A stretch of DNA of 15,192 nt from NCBI GenBank assembly GCA_964493945.1, contig CAZBQG010000095.1:1-15192 (forward strand), in the 5' to 3' direction. A model generated the notes under the pieces. The model saw nothing but the letters and a program-made list of their open reading frames with translations, did no database searches and was not told the origin of the DNA. The DNA is from CAZBQG01 sp964493945 (GTDB taxonomy: Bacteria > Pseudomonadota > Alphaproteobacteria > Rhodospirillales > UBA2165). Shown piece by piece: positions 1 through 7,342 of this stretch. How positions within the stretch are numbered: position 1 is the first letter of the stretch; each line of letters begins with the position of its first letter. A program made the position numbers and the translations under genes.

Positions 1-457
1 CAAGTGAAATCCTGAATGAATAATTAATGGGTCCTGAGCCTAGTTCGATCTGTTTTTCATCCTTTTTAAGGTAAGAGGATTTCGGGTTGACCGGTCGAAT
101 GAGTCCCAGGGTTTGGCCTTTTTCTTGGGCCTCTGAAGTCGATCCTAAAACAATCGGGCTCAGAAAAGGGGCGCGCTCCTTTTTTGGCATCTCTCGGCCG
201 GGAACAATGGTGGCTTCTTGGACACGTTGGCTTTCTGATCTTTTGTCATTAGACGGCTCTCGCCAGTCATATTCAATCCATTGCCAACGATTGAATTATT
301 GATTTTCGAGGTATCTAAATGGAACCGGAAATTGCCGTCGCCACTCTCTTTTAGAAGTCACGCCAGCGCAGCATACTGTCTCACCATGCTGATCACCCAC
401 ATGTGGCAACGCTTTCACGAGCACTAATACGCGTTCGCGACCTTCCTTTGCCGCCAT
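1..457 (-). pseudogene. DUF488-associated protein gene, broken by an in-frame stop; runs off the left edge
   Basis: Reading from an ATG at 457, the minus strand encodes MAAKEGRERVLVLVKALPHV, then a GETVCCAG segment and RRQFPVPFRYLENQ. It then meets TAA at 298-296. The very next codons in the same frame give FNRWQWIEYDWREPSNDK, and the frame stays open without another stop for 98 codons to the window edge, including TLGLIRPVNPK. The two halves together read like one protein of a hypothetical family that I recall beside DUF488 genes, where the broken position carries an ordinary residue. A single change such as AAA to TAA would explain it. A GAGGG ribosome binding site lies about 10 bases before the ATG; an in-frame ATG at 484 is an alternative. 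The start overlaps the 3' end of the DUF488 gene by about 65 bases in another frame. Function is unknown. A sequencing error cannot be excluded. Confidence 0.7.
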
Positions 458-914
458 TCTTTGCAATACCCTCGCGAACGCCAAGATGACGATTCTCAGA
501 ACTAATAAGCGTTGATATCTTATCTGAAATCAACGTGCGATGGCAAATTTTTGGATTTCTTTCGTAATATAAGAGACAGGCATTACCAGTACGCGTAAGT
601 TGAATTGCCTTATCCAGATCAGCTGAGAACTCCGGCGTATCCATATGTGCTGAAAATATATCGAGAAAATCATCGAAACGACCAGCCCTCGCTGCGTCCC
701 TACCTTCTTTGGGATCTCCCAAACCGGCAAGATGTACATAGTCAATCTCTACAGATTCTAATGCCGTGCGAAGGGCATTTTTGGAAAACCCTTTTCGACG
801 CGAGGCAGCAATCTGCCTGACGTCGATAAGGTTTGAAATTCCTGAGACTTTCAACGTTCCCAAAAAATCTTCAAGAGAAGATGCTTCATAACCAGTCGAA
901 AATAATATAGTCAT
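393..914 (-). CDS. DUF488 family protein
   Basis: This 173-residue protein shows the DUF488 hallmarks: TGYE at residues 7-10, the DVR motif at 31-33 and, near the C-terminus, YYERNPKICHR (116-126) with the Cys-His-Arg signature. The biochemical role of the family is not established. The ATG at 914 is preceded by a GGGG ribosome binding site about 6 bases upstream. A 17-bp inverted repeat lies just before the gene. About 45 residues follow the CHR motif, and the last 20 or so overlap the next gene in another frame, so the true C-terminus could have been altered by a frameshift. The gene is AT-rich compared with everything to its right, which suggests a different origin. It probably forms a unit with the broken gene downstream. 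Confidence 0.85.
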   Translation of the reverse strand: MTILFSTGYEASSLEDFLGTLKVSGISNLIDVRQIAASRRKGFSKNALRTALESVEIDYVHLAGLGDPKEGRDAARAGRFDDFLDIFSAHMDTPEFSADLDKAIQLTRTGNACLLYYERNPKICHRTLISDKISTLISSENRHLGVREGIAKNGGKGRSRTRISARESVATCG

Positions 915-932
915 ATCGACCCCATAGGCTTG

Positions 933-949
933 TGATGACTATATCATCA
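933..949. promoter_or_regulatory. 17-bp inverted repeat upstream of the DUF488 gene, possible operator
   Basis: TGATGA and TCATCA form perfect 6-bp arms around a 5-bp centre. On the minus strand the repeat contains TATAGT, which could serve as a -10 element about 25 bases before the DUF488 start. No convincing -35 is visible. This position would suit an operator overlapping a promoter, but that is inference. Confidence 0.3.
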
Positions 950-975
950 AATTACTTCGTTAATTAATGATGGAG

Positions 976-1013
976 GAATCTGGTCGATTGAAGCTGGTAC
1001 ACTTTCCAGATTC
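976..1013 (-). other. 8-bp inverted repeat downstream of thiC
   Basis: GAATCTGG (976-983) and CCAGATTC (1006-1013) can form a perfect 8-bp stem with a 22-base loop, about 32 bases after the thiC stop. No T-run follows the stem on either strand, so it is not a typical rho-independent terminator. It may mark the end of the thiC transcript or be chance. Confidence 0.3.
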
Positions 1014-1044
1014 GAGAACCAAACCGCTATCGCATCCCCCCAAT

Positions 1045-2898
1045 CTATTCAGCGACGTCGGCTTTTCCCCCATCGCCCTTATAATCCTCGCTATAGATCT
1101 CCGCGCCGCCGTCACGGAATTTTTCCGACATCTGGTCCATGCCTTCTTTGGCTTCCTTTTCCTTGGCATAGTCGCGCACTTCCTGGCTGATCTTCATGGC
1201 GCAGAATTTGGGCCCGCACATAGAACAGAAATGGGCCACCTTGTGGGCCTCCTTGGGCAAAGTGCGGTCGTGATATTCGGTGGCCGTTTCCGGATCGAGA
1301 GACAGGTTGAACTGATCCTCCCAGCGGAATTCGAAGCGCGCCCGGCTGATGGCGTTGTCGCGCTCAATGGCGCCGGGATGGCCCTTGGCCAGATCGCCTG
1401 CATGGGCCGCCAGCTTGTAGGTGACCACGCCCACCTTGACGTCGTCCCGGTCGGGCAGGCCCAGATGTTCCTTGGGCGTCACATAACAAAGCATGGCGCA
1501 GCCGAACCAGCCGATCATGGCCGCCCCGATGCTCGATGTGATGTGATCATAGCCGGGCGCGATATCCGTGGTCAGAGGGCCAAGCGTATAGAAAGGTGCT
1601 TCATCGCAGACTTCGAGCTGCTTTTCCATATTGACCTTGATCTTGTGCATGGGCACATGGCCCGGCCCTTCGATGAAGACCTGGACATCCTGTTTCCAGG
1701 CAAGCTGGGTCAACTCACCTAATGTCTCCAATTCGGCGAATTGGGCCGCGTCATTGGCATCGGCGATGGAGCCCGGACGGAACCCGTCGCCCAGGGAGAA
1801 GGCCACATCATAGGCACCCAGGATCTGGCAGATTTCACCAAAATTCTCATAAAGGAAGCTTTCCTTATGATGGGCCAGGCACCATTTGGCCATGATCGAT
1901 CCGCCGCGGCTGACGATACCCGTCACCCGCTCCGCCGTGAGGTGGATATAAGGCAGGCGCACGCCGGCATGGATGGTGAAATAATCCACGCCCTGTTCGC
2001 ATTGTTCGATCAAGGTGTCGCGGTAGACTTCCCAGGTCAGATCCTCCGCAATGCCGTCCACTTTCTCCAATGCCTGATAGATGGGCACGGTGCCGATGGG
2101 CACAGAGGAATTGCGCAAAATCCATTCCCGGATATTGTGAATGTTGCGCCCGGTGGACAAATCCATCACCGTGTCCGCTCCCCAGCGCGACGCCCAGACC
2201 ATCTTGTCCACTTCCTCGGCGACCGAAGAAGTGATCGCCGAATTACCGATATTGGCGTTGATCTTGATCAGGAAGTTGCGCCCAATAATCATGGGTTCGG
2301 CTTCGGGATGATTGATATTGGCCGGGATCACGGCGCGGCCCCTGGCTACCTCGTCCCGGACGAATTCAGGCGTCACATAATCGGGGATGGAGGCGCCGAA
2401 ATCCTCGCCGTCGCGGGGGCCCTTGGCGGCCTCGGCCCGGCCCATATTTTCGCGGATGGCTATATATTCCATTTCCGGCGTGACGATCCCGGCCCTTGCA
2501 TAGGCCATCTGGCTTACGGCGGCGCCACCCTTGGCCCGCAAGGGGCGCCGTTTGTTGGGGAATTCCCGGACCAACGCTTCGCCTTCGGCGCCCCCATTAT
2601 CTTCCGGGCGCACATGGCGGCCTTCATATTCTTCAACATCACCCCGGCCCCGGATCCAATCCGTGCGCAAGGGGGCAAGCCCTTCTTCAATATTCACTTT
2701 CACTTCCGGATCCGAATAGGGGCCTGAGGTATCATAGACCAGCACCGGCGCCTCATTGGCCGATTCGTGAAGGGCGATTTCGCGCATGGGTACGCGCAGC
2801 CCTTCGGTCAGCTCACCCTTGACATAGACGCGCTTAGACCCCGGCAGGGCACCGGTAGTCACCGAAAATTTTTTGGGTTTTGAATGGACGTTCATCAT
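1045..2898 (-). CDS. thiC: Phosphomethylpyrimidine synthase ThiC
   Basis: ThiC is the radical-SAM enzyme that rearranges aminoimidazole ribotide into hydroxymethylpyrimidine phosphate, the pyrimidine half of thiamine. The protein has 617 residues, the normal bacterial length. Near the C-terminus it has the family's Cys-x2-Cys-x4-Cys iron-sulfur motif, CSMCGPKFC (C558, C561, C566). Family segments such as RAGIVTPEMEYIAIRENMG, FLIKINANIGNSA and EGPGHVPMHKI are intact. Two adjacent ATG codons are possible starts; GAGGAG lies just upstream, with better spacing to the second. Expression is controlled by the TPP riboswitch in the leader. No other thiamine gene is next to it. Confidence 0.98.
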   Translation of the reverse strand: MMNVHSKPKKFSVTTGALPGSKRVYVKGELTEGLRVPMREIALHESANEAPVLVYDTSGPYSDPEVKVNIEEGLAPLRTDWIRGRGDVEEYEGRHVRPEDNGGAEGEALVREFPNKRRPLRAKGGAAVSQMAYARAGIVTPEMEYIAIRENMGRAEAAKGPRDGEDFGASIPDYVTPEFVRDEVARGRAVIPANINHPEAEPMIIGRNFLIKINANIGNSAITSSVAEEVDKMVWASRWGADTVMDLSTGRNIHNIREWILRNSSVPIGTVPIYQALEKVDGIAEDLTWEVYRDTLIEQCEQGVDYFTIHAGVRLPYIHLTAERVTGIVSRGGSIMAKWCLAHHKESFLYENFGEICQILGAYDVAFSLGDGFRPGSIADANDAAQFAELETLGELTQLAWKQDVQVFIEGPGHVPMHKIKVNMEKQLEVCDEAPFYTLGPLTTDIAPGYDHITSSIGAAMIGWFGCAMLCYVTPKEHLGLPDRDDVKVGVVTYKLAAHAGDLAKGHPGAIERDNAISRARFEFRWEDQFNLSLDPETATEYHDRTLPKEAHKVAHFCSMCGPKFCAMKISQEVRDYAKEKEAKEGMDQMSEKFRDGGAEIYSEDYKGDGGKADVAE

Positions 2899-2901
2899 GG
2901 A

Positions 2902-2930
2902 TCTCCTCGATCACTCGTGACACTCGGAGA
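2902..2930 (-). promoter_or_regulatory. Possible ribosome-binding-site-sequestering hairpin of thiC (expression platform)
   Basis: On the minus strand TCTCC (2930-2926) is complementary to GGAGA (2906-2902), which is part of the thiC ribosome binding site. A hairpin here would hide the Shine-Dalgarno sequence. That would fit translational control by the riboswitch upstream, the common mode in Gram-negative bacteria. The stem is only 5 bp, extendable with a bulge, and no T-run terminator is visible in the leader. The assignment is inference. Confidence 0.3.
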
Positions 2931-2982
2931 CCCGGGAAAAATGCTCGGACGGATTTTCGATCCATCCGGTCGGTGGCAGGTT

Positions 2983-3100
2983 CCAATTCCTACGCCGGCA
3001 TGACCCGGATCAGGTTCGACGGGTTTCCACATTCACCGAAATACGCGTTGATCTTTCGGCGCCGGTGGCCTCTCAGCCCCCCTCCCGGGGCTCCCCGCGG
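2983..3100 (-). promoter_or_regulatory. TPP riboswitch (THI element)
   Basis: Read on the minus strand, this leader carries the conserved THI-box parts: GGGGGGCTGAGAGG (with CTGAGA at 3077-3072), ACCCGTCGAACCTGATCCGG and GCCGGCGTAGGAA. These form the pyrimidine- and pyrophosphate-sensing helices of the thiamine pyrophosphate aptamer. The element sits between a promoter match at 3110-3138 and the thiC start, about 85 bases before the gene. When TPP binds, thiC expression is expected to fall. Confidence 0.95.
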
Positions 3101-3109
3101 AACTGATGG

Positions 3110-3138
3110 ATTGTGCCGCCTGCGCCGGCCGGGGTCAA
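3110..3138 (-). promoter_or_regulatory. Sigma70-like promoter for the TPP riboswitch-thiC transcript
   Basis: On the minus strand TTGACC (3138-3133) and CACAAT (3115-3110) are separated by exactly 17 bases. The predicted start of transcription, around 3103, falls at the 5' edge of the riboswitch. The element lies in the short gap after the GNAT gene, so thiC need not depend on transcription from guaB. This is a sequence match only. Confidence 0.5.
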
Positions 3139-3154
3139 GTTGGGAAAAAACTTT

Positions 3155-3727
3155 TCATACCGTCTTTGCGAGCACGCCCCTGAGGTCGGGCCAGCCATAG
3201 GCCATCTCGCCCAATTTCTCGCCCCACAGCTTTTCCGTCCGCTCGCCCACCAGCCTGCCGCCCATGGCCTGATAGAAAAAACGCGCTGGATTATCACGCA
3301 GCACCCAAATAAGAGCCGATTTCCGGTCCTCGGCCACCAGGCATTTGAAAAGCCCAAGAAGCAAGGCCCGGCCCAGCCCCGTTTCCTGGTAATCCGGCAG
3401 CACATAAAGGGTATAGACTTCGCCGGCATAATCCAGCCCCGATCCGCGCATCGCGCCGCAACTGCCCAACCCAACCACGCCATCGCCCGGCTGATCGGCC
3501 ACCAGGATGGTTTCGCCCCGATGCTTCAGTGCCCGCCCCCAGGATGCCTCTTGCCGCCGCCAGGACATGGAAAGCAGAACCCGGTCGGGAAGAATTCCGG
3601 CATATTGGTCCCGCCAAGTATCCACATAGACCCTGGCGATGCCCCGCGCATCACCCGGCCGGGCGGCGCGCAATTGAGGTTGGACGGGAGAAGTCCCGGA
3701 GCCCGGCGGTTTGGAGGGAAAGGCCAT
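3155..3727 (-). CDS. GNAT family N-acetyltransferase
   Basis: The 190-residue protein has a single GNAT fold. The acetyl-CoA-binding motif A is visible as VYTLYVLPDYQETGLGRALL (residues 104-123), with the Q-x-x-G-x-G loop at 114-119. It is followed by WVLRDNPARFFYQAMGG, the usual motif B region with the conserved N and FY. The acceptor substrate cannot be predicted. The ATG at 3727 has GGGAGG seven bases upstream. The start is 17 bp behind the guaB stop on the same strand, so the two are probably co-transcribed. The first 18 residues are proline-rich and poorly conserved-looking, so a later start is possible. Confidence 0.88.
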   Translation of the reverse strand: MAFPSKPPGSGTSPVQPQLRAARPGDARGIARVYVDTWRDQYAGILPDRVLLSMSWRRQEASWGRALKHRGETILVADQPGDGVVGLGSCGAMRGSGLDYAGEVYTLYVLPDYQETGLGRALLLGLFKCLVAEDRKSALIWVLRDNPARFFYQAMGGRLVGERTEKLWGEKLGEMAYGWPDLRGVLAKTV

Positions 3728-3743
3728 CCAGATGCCTCCCGGC

Positions 3744-5219
3744 CTAGCTGTCTACCCGGTAGTTGGGCGGCTCGCGGGTGATGGTTACGTCATGCACATG
3801 GCCTTCCGAAATGCCCGCCGCACTTACCCTGAGGAACCGGCAATTTTTCTGCATGGCGGCGATGTCCGGATTTCCCGTATAGCCCATGGAGGAGCGTAGG
3901 CCGCCGGTCAGTTGGTGCAACACATTGCGCACCGGTCCCTTATAGGGCACCCGGCCTTCCACCCCTTCGGGCACTAGTTTGAGTGTGTCGGAAACCTCTT
4001 CTTGGAAATAACGGTCGGCCGAGCCCCTGGCCATGGCCCCCAGGGACCCCATACCCCGGTAGGATTTATAAGACCGCCCCTGATAGAGAAACACCTCGCC
4101 CGGGCTTTCTTCCGTGCCGGCCAGCAATGATCCGATCATCACCGCATCGGCCCCGGCGGCAATTGCCTTGGCCAGATCGCCGGAAAACTTGATGCCCCCA
4201 TCACCGATCACCGGAACGCCCAGCTTACGGCAGGCTTCCGCCGCCCCCAGGATGGCGGTAAATTGGGGCACACCGACGCCCGCGACAATCCGCGTCGTGC
4301 AAATGGTACCGGGCCCAATACCCACCTTCACCGCATCGGCACCCACATCGATCAGGGCCCGCGCCCCGTCGGCGGTGGCGACGTTGCCGGCCACCACCTG
4401 GGTGTAATTGCTGATTTTCTTGACCCGTTCGACGGCGCCCAGCACGCCCTGGGAATGCCCATGGGCCGTATCCACCACGATGGCGTCTACGCCGGCATCG
4501 GCCAGGGCCTCGGCGCGCCGGATACCCTCATCGCCGACTCCGGTTGCCGCGGCTACCCGGAGGCGCCCTTTTTCGTCCTTGGAGGCATCGGGATATTGCC
4601 GGGCCTTTTCCATATCCTTGACGGTAATCAGGCCGATACAGCGGTGCCGGTCATCAACCACCACCAGTTTTTCGATACGGTACTGATGGAGAAGCCGTTT
4701 GGCTTCTTCCGGGTCCACACCCTCGCGGACGGTAATCAGAGGTTTGTCCTTGCTGTCTGGCGTCATCAGTTCGGCCACCGGCTGATCCTTGCGGTCGGCA
4801 AAGCGCACATCCCGGTTGGTGATGATGCCGACCAGCCGCCCACCGCCATTTTCGACCACGGGGATGCCGGAAAAATTATGGCTGCTCATCACCTCCAGAG
4901 CGTCGGCTAGGGTGGCGTCGGGCGCAATGGTCACCGGATTGACCACCATGCCGCTTTCGAATTTCTTGACCCGGCGCACCTGACCGGCCTGGACTTCCAT
5001 ATCCATGTTCTTGTGGATCACGCCAATGCCGCCGGCCTGGGCCATGGCGATGGCCAGGCCTGCTTCGGTCACCGTATCCATGGCCGCCGAGACCAGGGGA
5101 ATGCCGAGTTCGATGTTATTGGTAAACCGCGTACGCGTGTCCGTCTGGGCGGGAAGCACGTCCGAGGCGGCGGGCTCGAGCAGGATGTCGTCGAAGGTCA
5201 GTGCGTCGGGAATATCCAT
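3744..5219 (-). CDS. guaB: Inosine-5'-monophosphate dehydrogenase GuaB
   Basis: GuaB oxidises IMP to XMP with NAD+, the committed step of GMP synthesis in the cytoplasm. With the ATG at 5219 the protein has 491 residues, the usual length. TFDDILLEP opens the barrel. Two CBS domains lie at roughly residues 94-205. The active-site loop GIGPGTICTTRIVAGVGVPQ places the catalytic cysteine at 307. The C-terminal segment RSSMGYTG is typical. Upstream in-frame starts reach to 5360, but they would add about 47 unrelated residues and lie upstream of the promoter match at 5248-5275. The 5219 start has GGAG five bases before it. The GNAT gene follows after 17 bp. Confidence 0.98.
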   Translation of the reverse strand: MDIPDALTFDDILLEPAASDVLPAQTDTRTRFTNNIELGIPLVSAAMDTVTEAGLAIAMAQAGGIGVIHKNMDMEVQAGQVRRVKKFESGMVVNPVTIAPDATLADALEVMSSHNFSGIPVVENGGGRLVGIITNRDVRFADRKDQPVAELMTPDSKDKPLITVREGVDPEEAKRLLHQYRIEKLVVVDDRHRCIGLITVKDMEKARQYPDASKDEKGRLRVAAATGVGDEGIRRAEALADAGVDAIVVDTAHGHSQGVLGAVERVKKISNYTQVVAGNVATADGARALIDVGADAVKVGIGPGTICTTRIVAGVGVPQFTAILGAAEACRKLGVPVIGDGGIKFSGDLAKAIAAGADAVMIGSLLAGTEESPGEVFLYQGRSYKSYRGMGSLGAMARGSADRYFQEEVSDTLKLVPEGVEGRVPYKGPVRNVLHQLTGGLRSSMGYTGNPDIAAMQKNCRFLRVSAAGISEGHVHDVTITREPPNYRVDS

Positions 5220-5247
5220 GCCATCTCCAACCATGAGTTGGCGAGGC

Positions 5248-5275
5248 ATCATAAAGCACGGTCCGCCAAAGCCAA
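5248..5275 (-). promoter_or_regulatory. Sigma70-like promoter of guaB
   Basis: On the minus strand TTGGCT (5275-5270) and TATGAT (5253-5248) are 16 bases apart. Transcription would begin near 5241, giving a leader of about 22 bases before the guaB ATG. The match supports the 5219 start over longer in-frame alternatives. Confidence 0.5.
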
Positions 5276-5378
5276 GCAGTGATTGGAGGTTAATAAAAAA
5301 AATGCAAAGCCCCCTTTGATGTGATATTTGCCTCTCCGGGGCTGGCCCATTGACCGGCACTTTGTGGATAGGACCGGC

Positions 5379-6296
5379 ATGAAGGATGAAGGCGTTCAGC
5401 CCGGCACGATTGTGCTTTTAATCGCGCTGACCATCGGCTGGGGGACCACCTGGCCTTTCATGAAAATCGTTTTAAACGAGCTGAGCCCCTGGTGGTTCAG
5501 GGGTGGTTTGGCACCGGTCAGCGCCGTGATCATGATCGCCATTGCGCGCTTTTCGCCGGGCGGCTTCACCGCACCTCGCGGGCAATGGGGGTCCATGGCA
5601 CTTGCTTCGTTGTGCGTCATCGCCGGCTGGGCCATGTTCAGCGCCTATGGGGTCAGCCTGATGGCGGCAGGGCATGCGACGATCCTGGGTTTCACCATGC
5701 CCCTTTGGGCCTTCGGGTTCGGTCTTCTTTTGCTCAAGGACAAGCCGTCGGCCCAGCGCCTGGCCGGGCTGATCGCCGGGACCGCCGGGATCGCCGTTCT
5801 GGTCAGCGAGGATTTCGGCACCTTCCGCACCTCGCCGCTGGGCGCCATGGTCATGCTTGTGGCCGCCGCCACCTGGGGGTTGGGGACCGTCGTCCAGAAA
5901 AAGGCCAATTGGCGCATATCCACCTGGTCCATCGCCGCCTGGATGATGATTATGGGCGGCCTGCCGGTCACTGTGACGGCCCTGATCGTCGAAGGCGTTC
6001 CTGATTTCACCCTTTCCCTCCGCGCCAGTCTGGCCCTGCTTTATATCCTGGTGATACCGACCATTTTATGCCGCTATGCCTGGGTCAAGATCGTCAGCCT
6101 GGTGCCGGTCACAGTGTCCTCGGTAAGCATCCTGATGACCCCGGTGGTCAGCGTGATCCTCAGCAATCTTATTCTGGGAGAGTCCATCGGCTGGCGCGAA
6201 GTGACGGCGCTGGCCCTGGTTTGTGGGGCCATGGGTCTGGTGCTGACCCCTGCCGGGTCGGGATTTCGTTGGCTAAGAGCCGGCAAGGGCGGATAA
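5379..6296 (+). CDS. EamA/DMT family membrane transporter
   Basis: The 305-residue protein is almost entirely hydrophobic, with about ten membrane segments arranged as two EamA repeats, the standard layout of drug/metabolite transporters in the inner membrane. The first repeat begins at LLIALTIGWGTTWPFMKI, which contains the family's W-G-x-x-x-x motif. The second begins near MLVAAATWGLGTVVQKK. The ATG at 5379 (AGGA upstream) gives a normal N-terminus; a TTG at 5328 would add 17 polar residues. It is the first gene of the plus-strand block, 29 bp before the amidohydrolase gene, and may import the substrate or export a product of that pathway. The transported compound is unknown. It is divergent from guaB, and no clear promoter could be picked out in the 159-bp gap. 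Confidence 0.9.
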   Translation: MKDEGVQPGTIVLLIALTIGWGTTWPFMKIVLNELSPWWFRGGLAPVSAVIMIAIARFSPGGFTAPRGQWGSMALASLCVIAGWAMFSAYGVSLMAAGHATILGFTMPLWAFGFGLLLLKDKPSAQRLAGLIAGTAGIAVLVSEDFGTFRTSPLGAMVMLVAAATWGLGTVVQKKANWRISTWSIAAWMMIMGGLPVTVTALIVEGVPDFTLSLRASLALLYILVIPTILCRYAWVKIVSLVPVTVSSVSILMTPVVSVILSNLILGESIGWREVTALALVCGAMGLVLTPAGSGFRWLRAGKGG

Positions 6297-6325
6297 TGGG
6301 GGCCGATGGGAAAAGGGAGGGAAAA

Positions 6326-7330
6326 ATGAAAATAGCAACAGAAGAAGCCTTCGCCACGGAAGGGCTGATGAAAGCCTATGCCACATTGTTGGAAGACGGC
6401 GCGCCCGGCGAGCCGGGCCTTGCCGATATGGTCGGGCGTCTCTTGAAACCCAGCAACGAATGGACCGAGCGCCTGGCCGGCCAATTGCTCGATCTGGGCG
6501 ATCTGCGCCTGACCCAGATGGATGAGGGCGGCATCGACCGCCAGATCATCGTCCTCACCGCGCCGGGGGTTCAGGTATTCGACGCGGACACCGCCTGCGC
6601 CCTGGCGGAAGAAGCCAATGATATTCTGGCCGGGGCTGTCGCCGCCCATCCGACCCGTTTCCATGGCTTGGCGGCCATCGCACCCCAGGCGCCCCAGCGC
6701 GCCGCCCTGGAATTGGAAAGGGGCGTTGGATTGGGCCTCAAGGGGGCCATCATCAATTCCCACACCAAGGGGGAATATCTGGACGGGTCGGGCTTTCAGC
6801 CTATTTTAGAGGCCGCCCAGGCCCTTGACGTACCCATCTATCTTCACCCCCGCCCGGTGGCGCCGGGTGTGTTCGCTACCTTTGCCGAACGCCAGTTCGA
6901 CGGTGCCTTCTGGGGATTTCAGACGGAGACCGGACTGCACGCTCTGCGCATGATCGTCACCGGCGTGTTTGACCGCTTCCCCAAATTGAAAATCGTTTTG
7001 GGTCATCTGGGTGAGGGTCTGCCGTTCTGGCTCAACCGTCTGGACCGGCAATTCCAGCGCAGCCCGCGCAATGTGTACCATTCCTGGACCGCAAAACGTC
7101 TGCCCAGCGAATATTTCCTGGAAAATTTTTGGATTACCAGCGCCGGGCATAATTGGGATCCGGCCGTGCGCTTTTGCGAGGAAGTGGTGGGCGAGGACCG
7201 GCTCATGCTGGGTGTGGATTACCCCTACGAGGTTTGCAAGCAGCAGGTCGATCAGTCCCTGGCCATCAATCTGAAAGACCCGGAAAAATTCTACGAACTC
7301 AACGCCAAACGGGTGTTCAAGCTGAATTAG
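6326..7330 (+). CDS. Amidohydrolase-family metal-dependent decarboxylase (LigW / gamma-resorcylate decarboxylase-like)
   Basis: This 334-residue protein belongs to the amidohydrolase-2 (ACMSD-like) family of metal-dependent, non-oxidative decarboxylases. It resembles 5-carboxyvanillate decarboxylase LigW in particular: EEAFAT at 6-11, INSHTKGEYLD at 143-153, and the spacing of the metal and acid-base residues E7, H174 (YLHPR), H227 (LGHLGE) and D298 (GVDYP). The Ala at position 8, where gamma-resorcylate decarboxylase has a His ligand, is normal for LigW. The ATG at 6326 follows GGGAGG; a longer in-frame extension back to 6068 overlaps the transporter and is rejected. Twelve bases separate it from the first mutase gene. 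The family mostly acts on aromatic or unsaturated carboxylates, but the substrate here is not predictable. Confidence 0.88.
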   Translation: MKIATEEAFATEGLMKAYATLLEDGAPGEPGLADMVGRLLKPSNEWTERLAGQLLDLGDLRLTQMDEGGIDRQIIVLTAPGVQVFDADTACALAEEANDILAGAVAAHPTRFHGLAAIAPQAPQRAALELERGVGLGLKGAIINSHTKGEYLDGSGFQPILEAAQALDVPIYLHPRPVAPGVFATFAERQFDGAFWGFQTETGLHALRMIVTGVFDRFPKLKIVLGHLGEGLPFWLNRLDRQFQRSPRNVYHSWTAKRLPSEYFLENFWITSAGHNWDPAVRFCEEVVGEDRLMLGVDYPYEVCKQQVDQSLAINLKDPEKFYELNAKRVFKLN

Positions 7331-7342
7331 GGAGTGGGCCGG

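Noticed and set aside
87..302. 71-codon plus-strand frame at the left edge
   Set aside because: It opposes the interrupted minus-strand gene, whose translation is far more protein-like.
1741..2727. A 328-codon open frame on the plus strand opposite thiC
   Set aside because: It lies wholly inside thiC on the other strand, and its translation is low-complexity His/Gly/Asp-rich, typical of antisense frames in GC-rich genes.
3137..3156. AAGTT/AACTT hairpin with an A-run after the GNAT gene, as a terminator
   Set aside because: The stem has five mostly A-T pairs, so it would be unstable, and it overlaps the better-supported thiC promoter.
5308..5343. AGCCCC and GGGGCT inverted repeat in the guaB-transporter gap
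   Set aside because: Six-bp arms with a 24-base loop and no T-run; too weak to call a terminator or operator.
5220..5360. Longer guaB product starting upstream of 5219
   Set aside because: The added 47 residues do not resemble IMP dehydrogenase, and the promoter match at 5248-5275 would lie inside the coding region.
6068..6325. N-terminal extension of the amidohydrolase gene overlapping the transporter
   Set aside because: The extra residues are the transporter gene read in another frame. The ATG at 6326 has a strong GGGAGG site and gives the normal LigW-like N-terminus.
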